Shown here in pieces: positions 41,762 to 51,960 of a stretch of DNA of 64,000 nucleotides. Both the position numbers and the translations under genes were made by a program. The stretch is taken from positions 1 to 64,000 of the forward strand of contig JAQWRT010000042.1 in NCBI GenBank assembly GCA_029243605.1. The letters are read 5' to 3'. The first letter of the stretch is position 1. Each line of letters opens with the position of its first letter. The stretch comes from Myxococcota bacterium. GTDB lineage: Bacteria; Myxococcota_A; UBA9160; UBA4427. The notes beneath the pieces are model-generated. The model did not search any database. It worked only from the letters and a program-made list of their open reading frames with translations, and was not told the origin of the DNA.

Positions 41762-42954
41762 ATATGTCCATCGCGAGAAAAGGTTTGAGAATGACTTCGG
41801 AGTTGCGCAAGAAGCGGATTGCCGTCGGGGTATGGACCACGGCGTGCCTTTTACTGGTGTCTTGCGGTGAAGCGGCTGACAAGGCGAGCCCGTCCGTGGG
41901 ATTGCCCCCCGTCATGGTGGAGCAGGTTCTGGTCCGTGATGTGCTCGACCTGATTACAGCGACGGGTGAGCTCGTGGCCAAGGCCGAGGCGACCATCGGG
42001 GCCCAGATTCCGGGGCAGGTCACAGCGATTTCGGTGGAGGAGGGCGACCGGGTCTCCACCGGACAGATCCTGCTGGAGATCGACCCCCAAAGGCGAGAAC
42101 TCGAACTCAGCAGCGCCGAGGCACAGGTCAACGAAGCGAGCGCCCAGGCGCTCGAGGCTTGGCGGGCCATGGATCGGATTCAGAATCTCAATCGTCGAGA
42201 TGCCGCCTCTCAGGCTCGACTCGATGAGGCACGGACAGCCCTCAAACTGGCCCATTCGCGTAAGAGTGCCAGCGAAGCCCGCTTGGGCCTCGCCAAGCGG
42301 GCCCTCTCGGATGCCTCGGTCAAGGCTCCTTTTCCGGGTCTGGTGGCCCGGCGCAATGTGAGCGTGGGTGAGTATCTGAGCGTGGGGCTGCCGCTCTTCG
42401 AAATCGTCACCCTCGACCCCATCGAGGTCGAGTTTTCGGTGTCCGAAGTGGATTCTGGCCTGGTTCGTGTGGGTCAGGCTGTGGATTTGAGCGTCGCTCC
42501 ATTCCCGGCTGAGAGCTTTTTGGCGACGGTGACGGTGGTCTCGCCGACGATCGACCCGCGTACGCGTACCCTGCGTGTCACGGCGGAATTGCCCAACGGA
42601 GACGATCGACTGCGGCCCGGTCTCTTTACCCACGTCGAGTTGGGCGTAAGCGAACGAAGCAATGTGATTTTGGTGCCTGAAGAGTCCCTTCTCCAGCGCG
42701 CCAGCGGATCAGTTCTGTTCAAGTTGACCGATACCGACCGCGTGGTGAAGATCCAGGTAGAGACCGGGGTCTACAGTGACGGGTGGGTGGAAGCCCGGGG
42801 AGCCCTTCTTCCCACCGATCGTGTCGTCGTCCGGGGCCAGAGTAAGCTGCTCGATGGCGGACTCGTTTCCGTGCGCACCCGAGAGGGCGTACCCGTAACC
42901 CGGCCCGAGGCGAGTTCCCCAGCTCCCTCCTTTGCATCGGGAGTCGACGGATGA
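41758..42954 (+). CDS. RND adaptor lipoprotein (membrane fusion protein)
   Basis: This 398-residue protein has a signal with lipobox (LLLVSC, Cys36), so it is anchored in a membrane by lipid. The lipoyl domain follows (IGAQIPGQVTAISVEEGDRV), a coiled-coil hairpin (about 95-160) and the returning half (VKAPFPGLVARRNVSVGEYL). Then come the beta-barrel and the membrane-proximal domain (VGVSERSNVILVPEESLLQR). It is coupled to tetR by ATGA and to the pump gene by ATGA. A second ATG at 41791 is a possible start. It links the pump to an outer-membrane channel not found here. Confidence 0.92.
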   Translation: MNMSIARKGLRMTSELRKKRIAVGVWTTACLLLVSCGEAADKASPSVGLPPVMVEQVLVRDVLDLITATGELVAKAEATIGAQIPGQVTAISVEEGDRVSTGQILLEIDPQRRELELSSAEAQVNEASAQALEAWRAMDRIQNLNRRDAASQARLDEARTALKLAHSRKSASEARLGLAKRALSDASVKAPFPGLVARRNVSVGEYLSVGLPLFEIVTLDPIEVEFSVSEVDSGLVRVGQAVDLSVAPFPAESFLATVTVVSPTIDPRTRTLRVTAELPNGDDRLRPGLFTHVELGVSERSNVILVPEESLLQRASGSVLFKLTDTDRVVKIQVETGVYSDGWVEARGALLPTDRVVVRGQSKLLDGGLVSVRTREGVPVTRPEASSPAPSFASGVDG

Positions 42955-45900
42955 CCCTTTCAGACGTCTCCATCGATCGCCCGGTTCTCACCTGGATGAT
43001 GATCCTGGCGCTGCTCGTCTTCGGCGTGCTTGGTTATAACCGCTTGGGCGTCGATCAATTCCCCAACATGGAATTCCCCGTGCTGTCGGTGACTTCGATC
43101 CTCGATGATGCAACGCCAGAGGGTGTCGAAGAGGATGTCACCGACATTCTCGAAGAGGGCTTCAACACCATCGGCGGGGTTCGGAAGATTTCCTCTACGA
43201 GCTATCGGGGCGCCTCAATGATCCAGGTCGAGTTCGAACTCGGCACGGATCTTGACGTGGCGGCTCAGGAAGTGCGCGACAAGGTGGCTCAGGCGCGTTA
43301 CGAGCTTCCCAGTGAAGTCGAACCGCCCATGGTGAATACCTTCAACCCGAATGACCAGCCGGTCCTATGGATACCTCTGACGACCACCAAGAGTTCGGTG
43401 GAGACCATGGAGGCGGTGAAGCGCCAGATCAACCCGCGTTTCGAAACGATTCAGGGTGTTGCGGGTGTCGCGATTTTTGGCGGACTCGAGCGGAATATTA
43501 GAATTTGGATCGACGGCGAAGCACTCCGCGCTCGTCGCCTCTCGCCTATGGATGTATTCCAGGCCTTCCAGCGGGAACACGTCGAGTTGCCCGCTGGGAA
43601 GGTCGAAGGAAGTCGGGTTGAGTACGCCGTCACAACGGACGCGGAGTTCGAAACCATTGAAGCTTTGGAACGGATGGTTATTTCCCATACTGGGGGAATT
43701 CCTGTCCTGCTTCGTGATGTGGCGCGTATAGAGGATGGGGCTGAAGATCAGGACGTGGTCGCGCGCTACAACGCCGCGGAAACCGTGGGTCTCGGCATTC
43801 GCAAGCAGTCGGGCGGAAATACAGTGGGCATCGTCGACGAGGTACTTCGAAGAATCGTCGAGATCGAAAAAGTGCTGCCCGAGGGAATTGCCTTCGAAGA
43901 TCCCGAAGGCTTCATCGATTTCTCCCGAGGGGTGCGTGAAGCCGTTGCTGAAACTCAATTCACACTGGTGGTGGGAGCGTTGCTCGCCGTCTTCACGGTT
44001 TTCGTTTTTCTACGCCGAAGCCGTCCGACCCTAATCGTCGCTCTGGCGATTCCAGTTTCACTGATCGCCACGTTTGGTCTGGTCTGGCTCTTCGGATTTA
44101 CCCTCAATACCATGACACTTTTGGGTATGACACTGGCGGTTGGCGTCGTGATCGACGATGCCATCGTGGTGCTCGAGAATATCGAGCGTCATCGGGAAAT
44201 GGGCGAATCGGCCGAGGTCGCCGCCAAGCGGGGAACTCGGGAAATCGCTTTCGCGGCCACTGCTGCGACAGTTTCTGTGGCCGCGGTATTCATCCCGGTG
44301 GTCTTCGTCGAGGGACTGGTTGGGAGCTTTCTTGGGGAGTTCGGCTTGGTGGTGGCGGGCAGCGTGATGATTTCACTCTTCGTCGCACTCACCGTGACTC
44401 CCATGCTCGCGGCGCGCATGCCTCCTCCCAAACCGCGCAGCCCCCAAAGCATCTACGCTCGCTTGGAGCGGGGCTTTGACGCCCTCGAGAAGGCCTACCG
44501 TGGAGCCCTAGATCTGACCCTTCGCCATCGAACCCTGACGGCGCTGGGGACCCTGGCCTCGCTGGGTTTGGCAGTTTGGTTCGGAACGCAGCTGAAAACC
44601 GAATTTTTCCCCCCCTCGGATGAAGGGATTTTCTTCAGCAATTCTGAAGGGCCGCCCGGCACTTCGTTGCAGGCCTCGCTCGACTATATGAAGCAGGACG
44701 AAGCCTGGTTTCTTGATCAGCCAGAAGTCGTCGGGATCTTTTCAGCCGCCGGATCAGGGGGCGGGTACGAGGTAGCGAGCCGAAGCAATCGGTCGATGAT
44801 CTTTGGGACGCTGGCGGGTGATGAGGATCGCAGCCGAAGCGTCATGGAAATTATCGAAGAGGCCCGGAAGGACCTGGGGGCGATTCCTGGACGTCAGATT
44901 AGGATCTTCAATCCCGGCGAGTCGATGATGAGTCGAGGGGGAGGCTTCGGTGTCGATTTGCGCGGCAACCTTTCCCTCGAGGAACTCGACCGTGTTTCCG
45001 ACGAATTCATCTCTGCCCTGGCAGCGATCCCAGGATTTGTTGACCTGGATAAGAGTCTCAAATTGGGGCTGCCCGAGTTGTCGGTAACGCCCGATCGAGA
45101 GAAGGCCGCGGCGATGGGCGTGGACGCCCGGGCCATCGCTCAGACAATCCAGATGATGGTGGGCGGCGTCGATGTGGGGACCTTCAAGGAGGAGGGGCGC
45201 CGATACGATATTCGCATGCGCGTCGAGGGTGAAGATCGGGCGGATCCGGAAGCGATCAGCGAACTCTATGTTCGAAATCGCAATGGTGAACCGGTCGCGC
45301 TGGGAAATTTGGTTTCGGTCGATATGGGTGCGGCACCTTCAGAGATCACCCGAATCAATCGCCAGCGCAGCGTCAATATCAGCGCCAATCTTCAAGGGAT
45401 CAAGTTGGCCGAAGCGGTTGCGCACGCCGAACGTATCGCCGCGAATATTCTTCCTCTTGGAATGAGCTTGGCCATGTCAGGAGAGGCGGAGGCCATGCAG
45501 GAGGGGAACGATCAATTCGCTCTTGCTATGGGCCTCGGAATCCTTGTGATCTACATGATTCTTGCTGCCCAGTTCGAAAGTCTGATTCATCCGCTGACCG
45601 TGATGCTGGCTCTCCCGCTCTCGATGGTGGGTGCCCTGGGCGGCTTGCTCGTCTTCGGCCATAGTCTGAATATATTCAGCATGATCGGAATCATATTATT
45701 ATTGGGCTTGGTGACAAAAAATTCGATTCTGCTTGTCGATTACGCCAACCAACTCCGGGCGACGGGAATGGACAAGGTAGAGGCCATGCGCACGGCAGCT
45801 CCCGTTCGAATGCGTCCAGTGTTGATGACCGCGATATCGATGATCTTCGGCGTTCTTCCGGCGGCGCTGGGAATTGGGCCCGGTTCGGAGACCCGGGCGC

Positions 45901-46070
45901 CCATGGCGATTGCGACCGCCATGGGAATGTTCTCATCCACCCTTCTGACGCTTCTCGTGATTCCCGTTTTCTACCTACTCCTCGACGATGCCGCGGACTG
46001 GCTGAAGGGTGCCTTTCGCCGAATTTTCGGAGTCTCGGGTGGGGAGAAGGTTCTGGCGGCGAGACGCTGA
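42951..46070 (+). CDS. RND-family efflux pump subunit, second system
   Basis: This 1039-residue transporter is of AcrB/MexB type with the start VSIDRPVLTWMMILALLVFG. Proton-relay acids are in GVVIDDAIVVLENIERH. Typical half-one and half-two loops are present (QEVRDKVAQARYELP; TKNSILLVDYANQLRAT). Two periplasmic loops and twelve membrane helices are expected. It follows the adaptor by a 4-base overlap. With TetR ahead, this is a ligand-inducible efflux operon. The substrate is unknown. Confidence 0.94.
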   Translation: MTLSDVSIDRPVLTWMMILALLVFGVLGYNRLGVDQFPNMEFPVLSVTSILDDATPEGVEEDVTDILEEGFNTIGGVRKISSTSYRGASMIQVEFELGTDLDVAAQEVRDKVAQARYELPSEVEPPMVNTFNPNDQPVLWIPLTTTKSSVETMEAVKRQINPRFETIQGVAGVAIFGGLERNIRIWIDGEALRARRLSPMDVFQAFQREHVELPAGKVEGSRVEYAVTTDAEFETIEALERMVISHTGGIPVLLRDVARIEDGAEDQDVVARYNAAETVGLGIRKQSGGNTVGIVDEVLRRIVEIEKVLPEGIAFEDPEGFIDFSRGVREAVAETQFTLVVGALLAVFTVFVFLRRSRPTLIVALAIPVSLIATFGLVWLFGFTLNTMTLLGMTLAVGVVIDDAIVVLENIERHREMGESAEVAAKRGTREIAFAATAATVSVAAVFIPVVFVEGLVGSFLGEFGLVVAGSVMISLFVALTVTPMLAARMPPPKPRSPQSIYARLERGFDALEKAYRGALDLTLRHRTLTALGTLASLGLAVWFGTQLKTEFFPPSDEGIFFSNSEGPPGTSLQASLDYMKQDEAWFLDQPEVVGIFSAAGSGGGYEVASRSNRSMIFGTLAGDEDRSRSVMEIIEEARKDLGAIPGRQIRIFNPGESMMSRGGGFGVDLRGNLSLEELDRVSDEFISALAAIPGFVDLDKSLKLGLPELSVTPDREKAAAMGVDARAIAQTIQMMVGGVDVGTFKEEGRRYDIRMRVEGEDRADPEAISELYVRNRNGEPVALGNLVSVDMGAAPSEITRINRQRSVNISANLQGIKLAEAVAHAERIAANILPLGMSLAMSGEAEAMQEGNDQFALAMGLGILVIYMILAAQFESLIHPLTVMLALPLSMVGALGGLLVFGHSLNIFSMIGIILLLGLVTKNSILLVDYANQLRATGMDKVEAMRTAAPVRMRPVLMTAISMIFGVLPAALGIGPGSETRAPMAIATAMGMFSSTLLTLLVIPVFYLLLDDAADWLKGAFRRIFGVSGGEKVLAARR

Positions 46071-46108
46071 AGGCGGGGAAAGGGCAAAAGTCACAAGAGT
46101 TCGGTAAA

Positions 46109-46159
46109 AGTGGCCGGCAGTGCCGGCGACGGGGAACGAAAAGCGGCCAACCGGCCACT
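46109..46159 (+). terminator. Long-loop hairpin after the RND operon
   Basis: AGTGGCCGG and CCGGCCACT pair exactly over 9 bases with a 33-base spacer that itself contains GCCGGCAGTGCCGGC. It lies between the pump gene and the TPR protein gene. A terminator or processing site is possible; there is no T-run. Confidence 0.45.
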
Positions 46160-46182
46160 CAGGGCCGGGGGTAATTTGATCC

Positions 46183-47004
46183 GTGTTTGATGTCCTGAAG
46201 AGTCTTTTCTGTCTGGTTCTAGTTTTCCTGAGTCCGGGGCTGGCTACGGCCCAGACAGATTGGGAGTCGGCACCTCGTTTTCTCGAGGCCGATCAGGCGT
46301 ATATGGAGCGCGCGGAGCCCGGGCGCATCGAATTTGCGAACCAGCGCTACGAAGAGCTTTATGCGAGCAACCCCGAGGACTGGGAGGCGGCTTGGCGGGT
46401 CGCCATGAGTTGTTATTTCCTGGGCAGCCGGGTGGCCAAGGAGAAATCCGAGAAAGAAGCGTTTTTTGCGCGTGGACGAGACGCGGCGTTGCAGGGGATC
46501 GAGTTGAATCCGGCTTGCGCGCCCTGCCAACTGCTGGCCGGGGTCAACATGGCGCTCTATGGGGAATCCGTGGGCGTGGTCAAGATGCTCTTCACCCTGG
46601 GCGATATGCGAAAACACCTGCGCCTGAGTCTCGAACTTGATCCGACTTTCGCAGAGGGTGCAGCAGCCCGTAGCCTGGCCACCATTGATCAGGTGGTTCC
46701 CTTTTTTCTGGGAGGGTCGAAGAAGCGCGCTCGAGAAAATTACCAACTCGCTCTCGAGATCGACCCCGCAGAGCCCTTGAATTACCTCTACTATGCTCGC
46801 TTCCTTTCGAAGCGCCGAGAGTTGAACGCTGCATTGGCGTTGACCCGCCGCGGACTCGCGCAGCCGCCGCCAGGCCCCGAACGGGTCGAGTCCAGGGGAG
46901 CTTTTGAGCAGCTTGAGAAGCTGGAGTTGAGGCTGGAGAAACAACTCGAGAAGGGGAACAGGCCGCTGCGCCCCGTGAAGCCGGGACAGCGCAAGAAAAG
47001 GTGA
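46183..47004 (+). CDS. Exported TPR protein (TatT-like)
   Basis: This 273-residue protein has a signal peptide (1-23, ending LATAQ). Helical repeats follow over about 50-240, with TPR-like segments such as EEDWEAAWRVAMSCYFLGSR-type and PLNYLYYARFLSKRRELNAA. The C-terminus is strongly basic (RPVKPGQRKKR). Size and pattern recall TatT, the periplasmic TPR partner of some TRAP transporters, but no TRAP genes are near. The start is GTG with a G-rich site upstream. It is followed 19 bases later by the amidase gene. Confidence 0.72.
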   Translation: MFDVLKSLFCLVLVFLSPGLATAQTDWESAPRFLEADQAYMERAEPGRIEFANQRYEELYASNPEDWEAAWRVAMSCYFLGSRVAKEKSEKEAFFARGRDAALQGIELNPACAPCQLLAGVNMALYGESVGVVKMLFTLGDMRKHLRLSLELDPTFAEGAAARSLATIDQVVPFFLGGSKKRARENYQLALEIDPAEPLNYLYYARFLSKRRELNAALALTRRGLAQPPPGPERVESRGAFEQLEKLELRLEKQLEKGNRPLRPVKPGQRKKR

Positions 47005-47023
47005 TTTCCGTGAGGAGTCGTTG

Positions 47024-48451
47024 GTGAACGAAAAGCCCTTGCATTACCAGAGTGCTACGTCGCTCGCCGGCATGATCAGGCGGGGAGAACTCTCTGCCCG
47101 GGAAGTGCTTGAGGCACACCTCGATCGTATCGAGAGCGTGAACCCGACCTTGAACGCCATCGTGACCTTGGTTCCCGAGAGAGCCATGGCCTGGGCGGCC
47201 GAGGCCGACGAGTGCCAAGCTCGTGGTGAAGCGTTGGGGCCCTTGCATGGCCTCCCGATCGCTCACAAGGATCTGGTGATGACCGAGGGCATTCGCAGCA
47301 CCTCGGGCTCGCTGCTCCTGGCCGAGCACGTGCCCAGTGCTGATGATCTTCTGGTCGAACGGCTTCGCTCGGCGGGGGCGATCACCCTGGGCAAGACGAA
47401 TGTGCCGGAGTTTGGAGCCGGTTCTCAGACCTACAACGAAGTATTCGGTGAAACGCTGAATCCCTGGGATACGACCCGGACCTGTGGAGGTAGCAGTGGT
47501 GGCGCCGCTGTCGCCCTTGCTACCGGGATGGTGCCGATTGCGGATGGAAGCGACATGGGGGGGTCCCTGCGCAATCCCGCAAGCTTCTGCAGTGTGATCG
47601 GGCTGCGTCCGTCGCCGGGTAGGGTGCCCATCCACCCCAGCCGATCGGATTGGTCCCCGCTCTCGGTGCTCGGCCCTATGGCGCGCACGGTGGAGGACAC
47701 CGCGCTTCTGCTTTCGGCCATGGCAGGCCCGGACGCGCGGGCTCCGCTCTCCCTTTCAACCCCCGGTGAGGCGTTCAGGGAATCCCTCAAGCGCGATTTC
47801 AAGGGAGTTCGCGTCGCTTGGAGCCGAGATCTCGGGGGGGTTCCCGTGGACTCCCGGGTCAGTTCCGTCGTCGAAGCCAGCCGCGGAGCCTTCGTGGGTC
47901 TCGGGTGCCAGATCGAGGACGCGGAGCCCGACTGGTCCGGCGCCGATGAAGCCTTCAAGGCTTTTCGAGCTTGGGAGTTCGCTCAGGGTTTCGGGGGGCT
48001 TCCCGAGAGCGCCGCTCACCTCCTCAAGGAGACCGTGCGCTGGAATATCGAGCAGGGGCGCGCTCTCTCTGTCGACGATATGGCCAGGGCCGAGAAGCGT
48101 CGCAGTGCGATCTATCAGCGAGTTCGTACCTTCATGGAGGAGTACGAGTTCATGGTGCTGCCGGTGAGTCAGGTTCCCCCCTTCGCCGTGTCGACTCGCT
48201 ATCCCGAAGAGATCGACGGGGTGGCGATGGAGACCTATATCGACTGGATGAAGTCGGCCTATTTCATCACGATGACCGGGCACCCGGCCATTTCAGTTCC
48301 GTGCGGTTTTACCGATGAAGGCTTGCCGGTGGGTATCCAGATCGTGGGACGCTGGCGCGACGATTTCGGAGTCTTGCAGTTCGCCAGAGCCTTTGAGCGC
48401 GCGCTGGATCTCGAAAGTGGGATATCGTCAAGGCGCCCGCCGGTCGACTGA
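47024..48451 (+). CDS. Amidase-signature family hydrolase
   Basis: This 475-residue enzyme has the Ser-cisSer-Lys triad: Lys in IAHKDLVMTEG, the cis-Ser in GGSSGGAAVALATGM, and the nucleophile Ser in GSDMGGSLRNPAS. It hydrolyses amides or esters; family members include GatA-like and aryl-acylamidases. The GTG at 47024 lies 6 bases after GAGGAG and is preferred to the TTG one codon earlier. It has no signal peptide. It is probably co-transcribed with the TPR gene upstream and the HD gene downstream. Confidence 0.92.
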   Translation: MNEKPLHYQSATSLAGMIRRGELSAREVLEAHLDRIESVNPTLNAIVTLVPERAMAWAAEADECQARGEALGPLHGLPIAHKDLVMTEGIRSTSGSLLLAEHVPSADDLLVERLRSAGAITLGKTNVPEFGAGSQTYNEVFGETLNPWDTTRTCGGSSGGAAVALATGMVPIADGSDMGGSLRNPASFCSVIGLRPSPGRVPIHPSRSDWSPLSVLGPMARTVEDTALLLSAMAGPDARAPLSLSTPGEAFRESLKRDFKGVRVAWSRDLGGVPVDSRVSSVVEASRGAFVGLGCQIEDAEPDWSGADEAFKAFRAWEFAQGFGGLPESAAHLLKETVRWNIEQGRALSVDDMARAEKRRSAIYQRVRTFMEEYEFMVLPVSQVPPFAVSTRYPEEIDGVAMETYIDWMKSAYFITMTGHPAISVPCGFTDEGLPVGIQIVGRWRDDFGVLQFARAFERALDLESGISSRRPPVD

Positions 48452-48505
48452 AATATCTCCAGGGAGATTGAGTCGGAAGCACCCGGCCCGGAGGGGAGGA
48501 GGCTC

Positions 48506-49114
48506 ATGGAACCTGTAGACCAAAAGCGATTGGTGCAGGCCACCGAATACGCCTACGAGTGGCATCGGGGAGAGCGGCGCAAGTCGACGGATATCCCCTA
48601 CGTCAGCCACCTCCTTCAGGTGAAGGGGTTGGTGCTCGAGCATGGGGGCAACGCGGATCAGGCGATTGCGGGGTTGCTTCACGACAGTTTGGAGGATGCT
48701 CCCAGTCCAGGAGAACGTGCGCGCCGGGAGGAGATCATCGCCAGGGAATTTGGCGAAGGCGTTCGGGCCATGGTTCTTCACTGCACGGATACCGGGCCCG
48801 ATGAGTTCGCCGAGCAAAAACAACCCTGGCAGGATCGAAAGGCGCGATATTTAAGGCAACTCGAAGGAGCGCTTCCTGAGAGCTTGCTCGTCGTCGGATG
48901 TGATAAGCGTCATAATCTTCACTCCGTCGTCTGGGATGTGCGAACCCAGGGCGCTTCGGTTTTTGAACGCTTCAACAGCACACCGCCGCAGCAAGTCTGG
49001 TATTTCGAGTCGGTCCTCGGGGTGATCAAGCCCTCGATCCCCGTACGTTTGGCCCAAGAGATCGAAGATCTTCTGGCATCGCTGAAGGCGTTGGTGAAAG
49101 AAGCGGGCTATTAA
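48506..49114 (+). CDS. HD-domain hydrolase related to (p)ppGpp hydrolases
   Basis: This 202-residue single HD domain has His in IPYVSHLLQVKG, the HD pair in AGLLHDSLEDA, and the downstream Asp in VGCDKRHNLHS. This is the RelA/SpoT and Mesh1-type small hydrolase pattern, without synthetase or regulatory domains. It would need manganese and could cleave ppGpp or a related nucleotide. GGAGGAGG lies 4-8 bases before the ATG. It stands between the amidase and a drug/metabolite exporter on the same strand. Confidence 0.85.
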   Translation: MEPVDQKRLVQATEYAYEWHRGERRKSTDIPYVSHLLQVKGLVLEHGGNADQAIAGLLHDSLEDAPSPGERARREEIIAREFGEGVRAMVLHCTDTGPDEFAEQKQPWQDRKARYLRQLEGALPESLLVVGCDKRHNLHSVVWDVRTQGASVFERFNSTPPQQVWYFESVLGVIKPSIPVRLAQEIEDLLASLKALVKEAGY

Positions 49115-49177
49115 GGCGGTCGCTCCGATCTGCTTATTTCTTCGGGGCCCAGCGAGTGAAAGGATGCGGCCGCGCAC

Positions 49178-50086
49178 ATGGAGCCCTGGATACCGGTCAC
49201 GATCGTTGCCGCATTTCTGCAGAATGTCCGGTCAGCACTGCAGAAATCCCTCAAGGGTAGGCTGAGTAATGCGGGAGCGACCTACGTTCGCTTCCTTTTT
49301 GGGATCGTCTTCGTCGCCGCTTATCTCGGCGGACTGATGCTCTATCTCGATGAGCCCCTGCCCGAGATGCGAAGCGAGTTTTTCTATCTGGGGGGGATCG
49401 GGGGCCTAGCCCAAGTGCTGGGTACGGCCGCGCTTCTTCAAGCTGTTTCCCTCCGGAGTTTCGCGGTGGGTACCGCTTTTTCGAAAACGGAACCTCTGCA
49501 GGCCGCCGCCTTCGGATTTATTCTTCTAGGCGAACCGGTGGGGGATATGGGTTTACTCGCCCTGGTGATCTCCTTGGTGGGAGTTGTGATCCTTGGGCTG
49601 TCTAGGGTGGCGATCTCGATGGAGGCATTCTCGAAGCTCGTCTTTGACCGGGGCGTGGTCATGGGAATCGCCTCGGGCGCGCTCTTTGGCATCGCGGCTG
49701 TCTGTTTTAGGGGGGCTTCAATTTCCCTGGTGACCGAGGGCGGAGTTTTTCTTAGGGCTGGTTTTACCCTGCTTGCCGTGATCATCTTCCAAGCGCTCGT
49801 GATGACGATCTATTTGTTCTACCGCGAACCCGATGAATTCATGAAGGTGCGATCGGTGTGGAGACCCGCCACCCTGGTGGGTGCAAGCGGTGCGTTCGCT
49901 TCGGTGGGGTGGTTTACGGCGATGACCATGTACAACGCCGCCTATGTTCGAGCAGTGGGTCAACTCGAATTGGTCTTCGCCCTGGCCGCATCCTGGTTCT
50001 TCTTCCGCGAACGCATTAGCCCCCTGGAACTCAGCGGGATGGCCGCAGTGGTGGGCGGAGTGGTCCTGCTGGTCATGCAGGGCTGA
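49178..50086 (+). CDS. EamA/DMT-superfamily transporter
   Basis: This 302-residue membrane protein has ten predicted helices in two EamA repeats. The first repeat has VGTAFSKTEPLQAAAFGFIL. The second ends AYVRAVGQLELVFALAASWF and ELSGMAAVVGGVVLLVM, the usual PxE-type helix region. Exporters of this group carry metabolites or amino acids. The ATG start has only a weak upstream site. It converges with the sulfatase gene 29 bases away. Confidence 0.88.
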   Translation: MEPWIPVTIVAAFLQNVRSALQKSLKGRLSNAGATYVRFLFGIVFVAAYLGGLMLYLDEPLPEMRSEFFYLGGIGGLAQVLGTAALLQAVSLRSFAVGTAFSKTEPLQAAAFGFILLGEPVGDMGLLALVISLVGVVILGLSRVAISMEAFSKLVFDRGVVMGIASGALFGIAAVCFRGASISLVTEGGVFLRAGFTLLAVIIFQALVMTIYLFYREPDEFMKVRSVWRPATLVGASGAFASVGWFTAMTMYNAAYVRAVGQLELVFALAASWFFFRERISPLELSGMAAVVGGVVLLVMQG

Positions 50087-50115
50087 TACGGCCGTCCGGC
50101 GAGGGGGCGGTCTCT

Positions 50116-51753
50116 CTATTTGCAGAGTCCGCCGCCGAGCAGCGCATAGGGTTCGCAGTCATAGATCAGCCGCCCGGCCTCGCCATGCATCCAGTCGAGG
50201 AAGGGGAGTACGGCGGGAGGCGCCATGCCCGGAGCCGCCTCGGCCTGCAATTCGGCGAGGGGGACGGGGTAGGTGACCCAGTCCTTGGGAGCGCGCCAAC
50301 CCGGGGGTGGCGTGAGCGTCGAGCGAATGCCCGCGATGGGATAGAGCGTGCGCCAGTAGTGGATCTCTTCGGCCAAGTCCGAGACGATATCCGGATTAGC
50401 AGCCGCCAGATTATTGCGCTCGTTCGGATCGTCATCGATGCGAAACAGGTAGTTGGTGATGTCCGCGGAATACTGACCCTGCTTGACTTCCTGAACCAGT
50501 TTCCACTCGTCGTTGAACGCGGTCAGGGAAAAGGCACCGTGGATCGGTGTTTCAGAGGCAAAGAAGAGCAAATCTTCCCGTGCGATTTCTTTTTCGCCGG
50601 TGATGGCCGGCCACATATTCCGGCCATCGAGTTTTCGCCCGCCCTCGATGGGTGTACCGGTGGCAGCAGCGAGGCTTGGGAAAACATCCATCACCGAGAT
50701 GATGCTGTCGATCTCAATGCCGGCTTCGATCACCCCGGGCCAGCGAATCAGCGAGACCACTCGGATGCCGCCTTCGAAGGTACTGCCCTTGCCTCCGCGC
50801 AGGGGGACATTATCCGCCCCGCCGCTCGCGTAGGCCGCACCTCCGTTATCGCTAAAGAAGAGAACGATGGTGTTGTCCGAGAGTCCTTCTTCATCGAGAG
50901 TGTCGAGGACCCTACCCACAGCTTGATCCATGGCGTCGACCACCGCCGCGTAGATTGGGCGAGCGCTCTGGGATCCAGTCAGCCTTCCGATCTGGCGCGA
51001 CCTGTCGCTATGGCCACTGCGGGTTGGCTGTCGGTCATCCTCCATGTCGGCGTAACGTGCCTTGAGATCTTCGGGCGCATCGAGGGGCGTGTGGGGCGCG
51101 ATGAAGGGGACGTAGAGAAAAAAGGGCTTTTCAGGATTTCGCTCTCGCAGCCAGCGCGATGCCTCGTCTGCGAGTAAATAGGTTTCGTAGCCTTCGTCAT
51201 CGATGGATACGCCGTTGGCTTGAAAATCCTTGCCCCCCTGGTTGGCGAAGGGGGGGAAGTAGCCGACCTCGGTGTGGAGGTGGCCGTAGAAGTGTTCGAA
51301 GCCGCGTTCATTCGGGTGGTAGCTCTGCTGCGCGTGGCCGAGATGCCACTTGCCCACCATGGCGGTCTGGTAGCCCGCGGCTTTGAAGCTGGCGGGCATG
51401 AAGAGTTCATCGGGGTGGATGCCGTTATTGCTCCAAGGCAGAATGGTCGCGTAGGCGACACCCAGCCGCATGGGATCGCGCCCTGTCATCAGGGCGGCCC
51501 GGGTCGGCGAGCAGATCGGGGTAGTGTAAAAACGGTCGAGTTCGGCGCCCTCCCGGGCCAGCCGATCCAGGGAGGGGGTTTGAATGACCTCCTCGCCGTG
51601 GTAGCCGACATCGGCCCAGCCCAAATCATCGGCGACGAAGACGATAATATTCGGCCGCTCGGCTGCTCTTGCATTTGCCGTTATGACAAGCGGGACGAGG
51701 GCTAGAGCTAGGACGAGGACTATGTCAAGCGGGCAGCTATTTTTCCAGGACAC
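50116..51753 (-). CDS. Exported sulfatase (arylsulfatase family)
   Basis: This 545-residue protein has a signal peptide (about 1-29, ending NARA). The metal site starts IIVFVADDLGWADVGYHG. The catalytic Cys that becomes formylglycine is in ICSPTRAALMTGR (C-x-P-x-R). KWHLGH and a second metal stretch (FFSDNGG) follow. It removes sulfate from sulfated organics in the periplasm. A GTG at 51753 with GGAG 8 bases upstream is chosen because the signal peptide follows at once; an earlier ATG at 51852 would put about 33 residues before it. A formylglycine-generating enzyme must be encoded elsewhere. Confidence 0.92.
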   Translation of the reverse strand: MSWKNSCPLDIVLVLALALVPLVITANARAAERPNIIVFVADDLGWADVGYHGEEVIQTPSLDRLAREGAELDRFYTTPICSPTRAALMTGRDPMRLGVAYATILPWSNNGIHPDELFMPASFKAAGYQTAMVGKWHLGHAQQSYHPNERGFEHFYGHLHTEVGYFPPFANQGGKDFQANGVSIDDEGYETYLLADEASRWLRERNPEKPFFLYVPFIAPHTPLDAPEDLKARYADMEDDRQPTRSGHSDRSRQIGRLTGSQSARPIYAAVVDAMDQAVGRVLDTLDEEGLSDNTIVLFFSDNGGAAYASGGADNVPLRGGKGSTFEGGIRVVSLIRWPGVIEAGIEIDSIISVMDVFPSLAAATGTPIEGGRKLDGRNMWPAITGEKEIAREDLLFFASETPIHGAFSLTAFNDEWKLVQEVKQGQYSADITNYLFRIDDDPNERNNLAAANPDIVSDLAEEIHYWRTLYPIAGIRSTLTPPPGWRAPKDWVTYPVPLAELQAEAAPGMAPPAVLPFLDWMHGEAGRLIYDCEPYALLGGGLCK

Positions 51754-51960
51754 TTGAGAATCTCCAGGCAGAATGAGGGAGGCCACAATTTCGCGGCCGG
51801 GGGACCGAGACTCGCTGTGAAGATTCTTTTTCGTGATACGTTGTGCGGCCAAGGGTCGCGGCTTGGTTCCTGGGATCCAGGGGAGGGGTGGCCGTATGCT
51901 ACCCCCGATTTATGGCTGAAACTAATACAGACGTGCTGAAGAAAGAGTGGCGCCGTGGGG